In this document: positions 57,300 to 64,000 of the stretch, piece after piece
How the letters are laid out: each line of letters opens with the position of its first letter
Position numbering within the stretch: the stretch's first letter is position 1
Assembly (NCBI RefSeq): GCF_048771995.1
Contig: NC_133028.1
Coordinates: 2,190,501-2,254,500, forward strand
Origin: Taeniopygia guttata
Taxonomy: Eukaryota; Chordata; Aves; Passeriformes; Estrildidae
Length of the DNA stretch: 64,000 bases
Direction: 5' to 3'
The notes under the pieces: generated by a model
What the model was told of the DNA's origin: nothing
Databases searched by the model: none
What the model saw: only the letters and a program-made list of their open reading frames with translations
Position numbers and translations under genes: made by a program

Positions 57300-57790
57300 T
57301 CCCAGGGGTATTCAGCGAGATCCCTTGTCCCCCATTCCCGGGATCTCAGGGGTCCCTTGTCCCCCATTCCCGGGGGTCTCAGGGGTCCCTTGTCCCCATT
57401 CCCGGGGTCTCAGGGATCCCTTGTCCCCCATCCCCGAGATCTCAGGGGTCCCTTGTCCCCCATTCCCGGGGGTCTCAGGGGTCCCTTGTCCCCCATTCCC
57501 GGGATCTCAGGGGTCCCTTGTCCCCCATTCCCGGGGTCTCAGGGGTCCCTTGTCCCCCATTCCCGGGGTCTCAGGGGTCCCTTGTCCCCCATTCCCGGGG
57601 TCTCAGGGGTCCCTTGTCCCCCATTCCCGGGGCTCTCAGGGGTCCCTTGTCCCCCATTCCCGGGGCTCTCAGGGGTCCCTTCATTCCCGGGGGTCTCAGG
57701 GGTCCCTTGTCCCCCATTCCCGGGGGTCTCAGGGGTCCCTTGTCCCCCATTCCCGGGGTCTCAGGGGTCCCTTGTCCCCCATTCCCTCCC
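57300..57790. repeat. 32-bp minisatellite (GGTCTCAGGGGTCCCTTGTC)
   Basis: About 15 units of GGTCTCAGGGGTCCCTTGTC then CCCCATTCCCGG immediately upstream of the next CpG island. Open frames in all plus frames are artefacts. Confidence 0.95.
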
Positions 57791-58059
57791 CGGGACTCCC
57801 TGGCATCGGACGAGCCCACGCCCCGTCGTGGGGGGGACATCAGCTGTGGGGGCTGGACGCGCCCAAGAGCGAGCGGGGAGGGGGGGCGTGAGGGGTGTGT
57901 GAGCAGAGGGCTGGACTTGGACCAGCCCATTCCTGCCGGAGGGGTGACCAACCTCATCCCCGCTATGTTTGCTCCCAGCTAGAGCCGCTACCCAAGAATT
58001 CCCAACTGCATTGCCTGCGGGAGGAGAAAAAACTCGGGATAAATCCTGCGCGGACAGAA

Positions 58060-58330
58060 AAGCTGGGAGCGGAAGGAGCGGTGCGGGTGTTCCATATCCT
58101 TCCCCCCCCGTGCCGAGTGGTGCGCGCGGCGCGGGGCGGGGCGCGGGGCCGCAGTGGCGGAGCCGCTCCGTTCCTCCGGCGCATCGCGGTCGCCATGGCG
58201 CTGTGCGGCCGCTCCGCGCTCCTCCCGCCGCCCCAGCGGCACCGGCCCCGGCCCCGAGCCCCGGGGCCTTTCGTCAGGTACCGGAGGGGCAGCGGGGAAG
58301 GCGAGGAGAGGGGTGACAAGCAGCGGCAGG
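58060..58330 (+). promoter_or_regulatory. CpG island promoter of an unidentified gene
   Basis: CpG-dense with GC boxes (GCGGGGCGGGGCGCGGGG near 58131-58148) just before a start codon in strong context. Confidence 0.65.
58195..58277 (+). CDS. First coding exon of an unidentified plus-strand gene
   Basis: ATG in strong context (GTCGCCATGGCG) opens 27 codons, MALCGRSALLPPPQRHRPRP then RAPGPFV, ending at a good donor (CAG|GTACCG) in phase 2. The arginine/proline-rich, acid-free N-terminus could be a mitochondrial presequence, but this is inference. I do not recognise the gene. It does not resemble SEMA4F, the mammalian neighbour on this side of M1AP, which begins with a secretory signal. The remaining 5.7 kb of the window would be mostly intron. 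Confidence 0.5.
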
Positions 58331-59480
58331 GCTGCGCTGAAGGGGCTGTGGGGTGGGGAAGGGCTGTGTTGGAGGGGCGCTGAAGGGGGGATGTGGAGGG
58401 TTTTGATGGAGTGAGGAGGGATTTGGTGTGCGAGGTTTGGTGTGCGAGGATTTGCTGGGCTTTTCACAACTGTGGCGCTGCTCGTGGAGGAAATAGGGTT
58501 AAACGCCTGTTTGGGGGTTTTGGGGTGTGAGGGATGCGGGGCACAGCATGGGGGTGCAGAAGTGCGCTGGAATAGAAGAATTGGGGTAAGGTTTTAAGCG
58601 GTAGGATGATGATTTAAGGGGAAGGTGGGGTGTTCGCAGAGCTGGCGGTGCTGATTTGGGGTAAAATAGGGTTTAACGCCTGATTGAAGGCGTTGGGGTG
58701 GGAAGGATGGGGTGCACGGTTTTGGGGTGGGACAGAAGGGATGGGGCATTAAGGAGAGGTTTTCTGGCGTGCCTTGGCACTGAGCTGTGGAGGGTGTTGC
58801 GGTCGGGTTTGGGATCATTAAGGGATTTTTGGGGGCTGGGAATGAGAAGGAAAGGCTTGACCATGATGGGGACAGGTAGATTTGGCAGGTGGCTACCAGG
58901 AGGGAGGTGTTGGTGGCCCAGACAGGGGCCTGATGTGACCTTGTGGATGGAGGGATTGTCACAGGCGGAATCCTGCTGAAGGAGGGTGAGTGGGAGGCTG
59001 TGGTGGATGAAGAGCAGCAGGACATCACGGGGGGCTTGGAGCAGGGCTGGTGTGCAGAGATTGGATTTGGGGTTGTGTTTCTCTAGGAGATAAACCTGGG
59101 ACTGATTCGGGAGGGGGTCGGCATGGGATGTTTTGGCAATAAGGGAAAAAAAAAAGGCATGTGAAAGGCAGGAAAAGTGAATTAGGATAGGGATGGCTGA
59201 GGTTTGGGATGGGTTGAGGGATTATGGAGGGAAAGAAGAGGCTGTATTTGTGTGGGCACCTGCTGGGGGGTTTGTGGATACAAAGGTAATAAAATTTCCT
59301 GAGCTCTGAAAATATGTTGGGTTGGGCTTGACAGGAGCTAAGGTGTGGGGAAATGTGAGATGGTGGCATTGGCTCTGTGGGAACTCAGGTGTCAGCTCAG
59401 GTATCCTTAGGTTGCCAGAGCTCTGTTTCCTTTTGGAGACTTAAGGTGCACCCATGTGTATGAGGCTGCAGCCCATTATC
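58331..59480. other. Presumed intron 1 of the 58195 gene, G-rich start
   Basis: G-rich plus strand continues from the CpG island; nothing else recognised. Confidence 0.4.
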
Positions 59481-59489
59481 TGAAGGGTT

Positions 59490-59760
59490 TGAATAGAGAA
59501 AACGGCCTCAAGTTGAGCCAGGAGAGATTTAGGTTGGATGTTAAGAAATATTTCTCTGCTGGGAGGATTGTCCAGCACTGGAACAGGTTGCCCAGGGCAG
59601 TGGTAGAGTCTCCAGGTATTTAAAAGGCAGTTAAAAAACATTTTTGTGGTGCTTAGTGACAAGGTTTAATGATGGCTTTGGCAGTGCTGGGGTAACGGTT
59701 GGACTCGATGGTCTTGGAGAGCTTTTCCAACTGAAATCATTCCATCATTCTGTTTTATGG
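59490..59760 (+). mobile_element. CR1 LINE 3' fragment
   Basis: GGAACAGGTTGCCCAGGGCA, then GGTTGGACTCGATGGTCTTG and a CATTCCATCATTCTG tail. Confidence 0.88.
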
Positions 59761-62365
59761 AACCACAAAGGACAGCCCAGGAACTGAAATGCTTGATGCT
59801 TTCAATAGTTCCAGCACAATACATGGAAGTATTCAGCAGTGGGAAGCCAGATAATCAGGGAATGGAGACCTTGCACGTGAATCGCAGACAAACACTTGGC
59901 CAAGCTACCTGGGTCTGTGCTTGCTGTAGATTTTCAATTAAAAAACAAACAAACACCAAAACCAAACAGCTTTTTATCTTACCTACGAGGAGGGAACAAA
60001 AGCATTTTCACTTTTTGGACAATTTGCCAGTGAAATGAGGAATTCTGCAGTGAGAGAGGGAGAAATGGAGCTTGTTCTGCTGGCTTGAAACACGTGAACA
60101 CGGCTGGTTATGTTCCCTCTCTCCCTTTTTGAATTGAAAATAAGACAGAAAGAAAAATGACCTTTTCATATAATTATTTTTTTTTCACTGAATAAATTAA
60201 TCTTAATTATTTAGAAAGAGCTTAGTATTTCTTTAGTGCTGTAAAGAATCTGAAAATTCATGATGGGTAACGAAATGCCAAGATGGTAAAAAATAAAAAA
60301 ATTGCTGAGAGAGAAAATGGTTTCCACTCAAGCCTTCCTCTTCCTGAGTGATTTTTGTAATCTGAGACCTTGTTTTAGAGTTGTCATGAGAACATTTAGA
60401 CTCTCTGAACATCTGCAAGCTTTTGAGCTCCACTGGGAGATGCAGCCAGCAACTGTAATTTGGTGCATTTGTAGGAGCCATGTCATCTGTTAATTTTTTT
60501 TCCTCCTTAACAGTCATTCTTATGCAGTTCTTTTAAAAATTTTTTTTATTGTCAGGCCAGATGGAGGCCAGTGTTTGCAATAAATTTCCCAGGCAGTCAG
60601 CAGATAGAAGGCAGTTAATAAAAATAACTTAAAACAAAACAATCTGTTACCCTCCTCCCCCTGCCCCCAAGTTCCCAAAGAGGAATGGAAAAATTCTTCA
60701 GACTATATAAAGACTAGAGAAAGAGCCAGAGATAATTCTTGGAGTTCTTCCACATACTTGAGAGTTTTGGACTGCCATGTGGCACCTTGGGAGCTGGCAA
60801 CCCTTGGCATTGTAACAAATAAAGAATGGGTTTGGAAATAGAAAGAAAAAAAATCCCCTAAGTAAGAGAGAAGTGCTGCCCCAAAAGGGGGAAGTCTTTT
60901 TAGGAGGTGATGTCATCTTTCATGTGCCTGTGTTTAGTGGTAAAGAAGTGTTTTCCTTGTGAATACATGAATTTCTGAACAGAATTCCTATGAAGTGTTT
61001 GTTTTAAATGTCTGCATCAGAAAATCAATGCAGATTTGTTCTATTTCAGAGCGCTCTGCATCCATCCAATCTGAATTACCTTTATGTAAAACACAGTAAG
61101 CAAATCCTCATTATTCATTATCCATGGTGGCAACATAATACAGATGAGTTCTCACCATGTGTCCATGTGGGGAAATGCAAAATGAGTCCTTGGGTTAATT
61201 TTTCTGTTGTCTCTTCCTCTGTGCTTAACATTCTCCTGCTCTAAACTGTTCTGTTGTTAATCTCATCGTGGTTAAATATGTGATTTTTTTTTTTCCATGA
61301 ATGGGGTATTTGGAAGCACGGGACCAAAGAGTTGTTGTGGTTTCCCAACCAATTTTTGTGATGCAAGATTAGCAAATTTTTCTGTGCTCGTGTCTTCCTT
61401 ATGTAATTATGCCGAGGTTCAGGATTTTGTAAGAGCTCAGTTGCATTGGAATTATTATTATTTTTTTTTTTTTAAGGGAATGTGCTGTATTTTAGCAATG
61501 CAAAGAGAGAGCAGATTTCACTTGAAGTACAGGAGGAAAAAAAGAGAAACAACCGCCATTCTTTGAATGTGGATGGTTTTCTGCCACCTTAGGAAAATAA
61601 GAATGCTTAGGGTCTTTCTACAGTGAAAATTGAGGGGTGTGGAACCATTTGATTGATGGGAATAGAGAGGTAGAAGGGAAATTTGCCACGGGGAGGAGCA
61701 GAGCTATGGTGTGCACCTTTCAGCTGGAATTCTCCCTTTGTGATCATCTCAACATCTGATTTGGAGCTTTGTGGCCACATGGCTCCAGAGGTTGTGGCCC
61801 AGGAATGAGCCCTGAAGGTGAATTTAGTCTTGAGACACACTGAAAATCAACTTTGATTTCTGTCCAAGTGCCTGGCAGTGCCCCATCCTTTTAATCACAG
61901 TGTGTGATAGCAGAATAACCACCCTCGAGCTGCTTGTCTTTGTCACTTTTTCAATTATTGTCATTTTCTCAGCTGATAATAATTTTGGAAGGGAATAGTT
62001 GATGCTCTCCATAATGCAACATAAGAAAATGAAAATACAGACACGGTTTTTGTAAATCAGCCTGTTAAAGAGAGAATCAAGGCTGAGGGTCTGACTGGTG
62101 TGTAAGTGATGGGCAGCCCAACATGTAGTAAATATCCTCAAAAAGTTTGTGATTGTGCAGAACAACATCAGGCAGTTCCAGATGTTTAGTAGGGAGAAAT
62201 TCAGGCTTTTTCCTGTGTGTTTTGAGGTCTCTGGAGTACAGAATTGAATATTCCTGTCCACTTAAGGTCAAGATTTGGTCCTGAAAATGCACACAAACTT
62301 AAAATTTATCTATGTCCATTTTTTCCACACTGTTCCTAAAAAATTACTTTATCTTCTATTTATAG
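59761..62365. other. Presumed intron, unrecognised
   Basis: A weaker exon-like segment at 61052-61095 (TTCTATTTCAGAG acceptor, CACA|GTAAGC donor) is open in the exon 1 phase but leaves a phase incompatible with 62366-62431. Confidence 0.4.
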
Positions 62366-62431
62366 TCAAAATCCCTATGCTCACTGTAGAGAAATCTACA
62401 AAATAGCTGGGAAATTGTTGTATATTTTAAG
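62366..62431 (+). CDS. Candidate second exon of the 58195 gene
   Basis: Acceptor with pyrimidine tract (ATCTTCTATTTATAG) and donor AAG|GTAGGT enclose 66 bp. It is open in exactly the phase left by exon 1, reading S-QNPYAHCREIYKIAGKLLYIL. No homologue recognised; phase match alone has a one-in-three chance. Confidence 0.35.
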
Positions 62432-62887
62432 GTAGGTGAATGTTGTCTTTTATGAGTGCCAAAGAGGTGAAGGAGTTATTTTGAAATCAATGAAATTCTG
62501 AGAGTCTTTAGCTCTATCTGACTTCTGGTGTCTGTTTTCACAGCTACAGTAAGGTGGGAATAATGTCAGACTGTGAGAAATCCAGGAAAATCCTGGATTC
62601 TTAACACAAGCAGGCAACATTTCTGATAGAAATCATGCAGTCAACAAAAGACTCGAGAAATATAAACTTGATTTCTCGGGGACTAAAATGGAAACAGATG
62701 TTCACAAGGAGACTTGGGGGAAAAAAACCTGTGATTTATAATTCTATTTAATTTACTTATTTATGGTAAATTGGGCTGTTACTGGTAAAACCATTGAGTT
62801 TGGTGGGCAGCACAAATTTATTCATGGTGAGGATATTTCCTAATGTGGTGATTCTCCCTGGTTTGCCAGGGATATCTCTCATTTTCC

Positions 62888-62921
62888 CTGCCATCCATCC
62901 ATCCATCCATCCATCCATCCA
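62888..62921. repeat. (ATCC)n microsatellite
   Basis: About eight ATCC units. Confidence 0.92.
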
Positions 62922-63055
62922 ACCCTGGCCACGTGCGGGTTTTTAGGGCTGCCAAGCCTTTGTGGGGGAGGAGCAGCATCTGCCAAGATCAAAATCCCAG
63001 CATTTGTCAGCTGAATTGGGCACAATTAAACACAGCTGCAGCCCTGCCAGGCTGT

Positions 63056-63128
63056 GGGGATCCACTGGGAATTGGGAATCCACTGGGAATTGGGAATCCA
63101 CTGGGAACTGGGAATCCACTGGGAATTT
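63056..63128. repeat. 17-bp tandem repeat x4
   Basis: Units of GGGAATCCACTGGGAATT type. Confidence 0.9.
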
Positions 63129-63168
63129 TGCAGGGATCTGCCGGTTCTCAGCTTCTTTTTCCTGCCTC

Positions 63169-63405
63169 TGTCAAGGTTGAGATTGACAGCATTTGAGATG
63201 ATATTTTGCATTCAGGCTTAGATGTTAATTATTTCTTTTTTATATTACAAGTCTGTGAGTTCTACAGCATTCCACTAACAAGGCACAAAATATCTTTTGT
63301 TGTTACAAGGTCTTTTAAGGCTAAACTGTCCAATTAAGAAATGACACCTAAATTATTTTCTTATGGAACCTAATAGCTAATCACAATGTGAAAAATGTCA
63401 TTCAA
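63169..63405 (-). mobile_element. LTR family A, copy 5 (truncated)
   Basis: TGTCAAGGTTGAGATT start, then TTAAGAAATGACACCTAAAT; stops where family C begins. Confidence 0.8.
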
Positions 63406-64000
63406 TTTTGTTAAAATTTTAGAAGTTTAATAGTAATGGAAATAGTAGTGAGAATTAGGACAATAAAAGACAATAAAAAGCAAAGAATTATGGAGGTCTG
63501 GGTGCCTTGCACTCTGCCAAAAAGCACTCCTGGCTAACAAAGAATTACCCTTTAAAAGCAATAGCCTATTGCATATTCATATATCACATACATGATTTCA
63601 AACATTTCTTTTAAACGAGGTGTTTCTTCTTAATTTTGGCTTTCCCCCCATCTTGTAAATGAACTTTCTTGGTTCCTCCAAGTCTGAGCTTTCTTGATAA
63701 GGAGACAATAATTCTTCTCTTGGGATCTTGGTGTCTGTTGCTGTTATCTCGATCTAGGTAGGATAATGTGAAGAATTTTTTGATTATCTTTTCTATTCCT
63801 TAAGCTAGTTACAAAAAAGTATCTTACATCACATAGTTTCTATTATGCTATAGCTTAAAAACTATATTTACTACACTACTTAAAAGAGATTAGTACAGCC
63901 CTACTTAAAAGAGATTAATATAGCATAACTTTCTAACGTAACACATATAGTATTAATTTTAATATTTGTGAAAAGCCAGTATTGTAATATGTATTTATAA
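63406..64000. mobile_element. LTR family C, copy 2, runs off the window
   Basis: Homologous to 45492-46099 (GACAATAAAAAGCAAAGAAT, GCATATTCATA, AATATTTGTGAAAAGCCA). Its far end is beyond the window, and its near end lacks the terminal motif. Confidence 0.8.

Noticed and set aside
56909-57982. 357-codon plus frame PIPGVSGVPCPP
   Set aside because: Open in all three plus frames because the repeat lacks stops.
35438-58000. Search for SEMA4F (mammalian neighbour of M1AP)
   Set aside because: No signal peptide exon or Sema-domain segment found on either strand.
61052-61095. Exon-like segment reading SALHPSNLNYLYVKH
   Set aside because: Needs the second of two adjacent AGs as acceptor and its exit phase conflicts with the better candidate at 62366; kept only as a weak alternative.

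Overview
This window is vertebrate nuclear DNA, almost certainly from a bird. Many fragments match avian CR1 LINE 3' ends, there are several solo endogenous-retrovirus LTRs (some with visible target-site duplications), genes have short GT-AG exons at CpG-rich starts, and minisatellites are abundant. The richness in ERVL/ERVK-type LTRs suggests a songbird, but that is inference. No prokaryotic features, tRNA, rRNA or CRISPR were found.

Layout. (1) About 338-4940, minus strand: the first four coding exons of an O-GlcNAcase (GH84)-like gene, cut off by the left window edge. (2) 4940-7154: a GC-rich head-to-head interval with minisatellites. (3) 7154-13398, plus strand: a complete five-exon DOK1 (PH + PTB adaptor, 611 codons). 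(4) 15082-35400, minus strand, tail-to-tail with DOK1: a complete nine-coding-exon M1AP (meiosis 1 associated protein, 525 codons), with an inferred non-coding first exon in a CpG-rich start near 35.3 kb. The convergent DOK1-M1AP pair matches the mammalian 2p13 arrangement as I know it. (5) 35.4-57 kb: about 22 kb with no recognisable gene, filled with AT-rich pentanucleotide arrays, a 700-bp GGAT array, LTRs and CR1 fragments. (6) 57.05-58.3 kb: GC-rich minisatellites and a CpG island with one well-formed first coding exon of an unidentified plus-strand gene (58195-58277), with a phase-compatible candidate second exon at 62366-62431.

The genes do not form a pathway; they are ordinary eukaryotic neighbours. 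DOK1 is a phosphotyrosine-docked signalling adaptor, M1AP acts in meiosis, and the GH84-like protein should act on O-GlcNAc if it is catalytic. The most unusual content is structural. A near-identical inverted repeat flanks exons 2-3 of the GH84-like gene, and a GC-AG intron is inferred there. Two independent solo LTRs sit about 35 bp either side of M1AP exon 3. Inverted repeats flank M1AP exons 2-3 and 2-4. A minisatellite made of splice-acceptor-like units precedes DOK1 exon 4. M1AP has a 13-codon uORF whose stop overlaps its start codon. Two CTCF-like motifs lie between inverted ATATT arrays. I see no convincing undescribed biological system; the findings are leads of graded strength.
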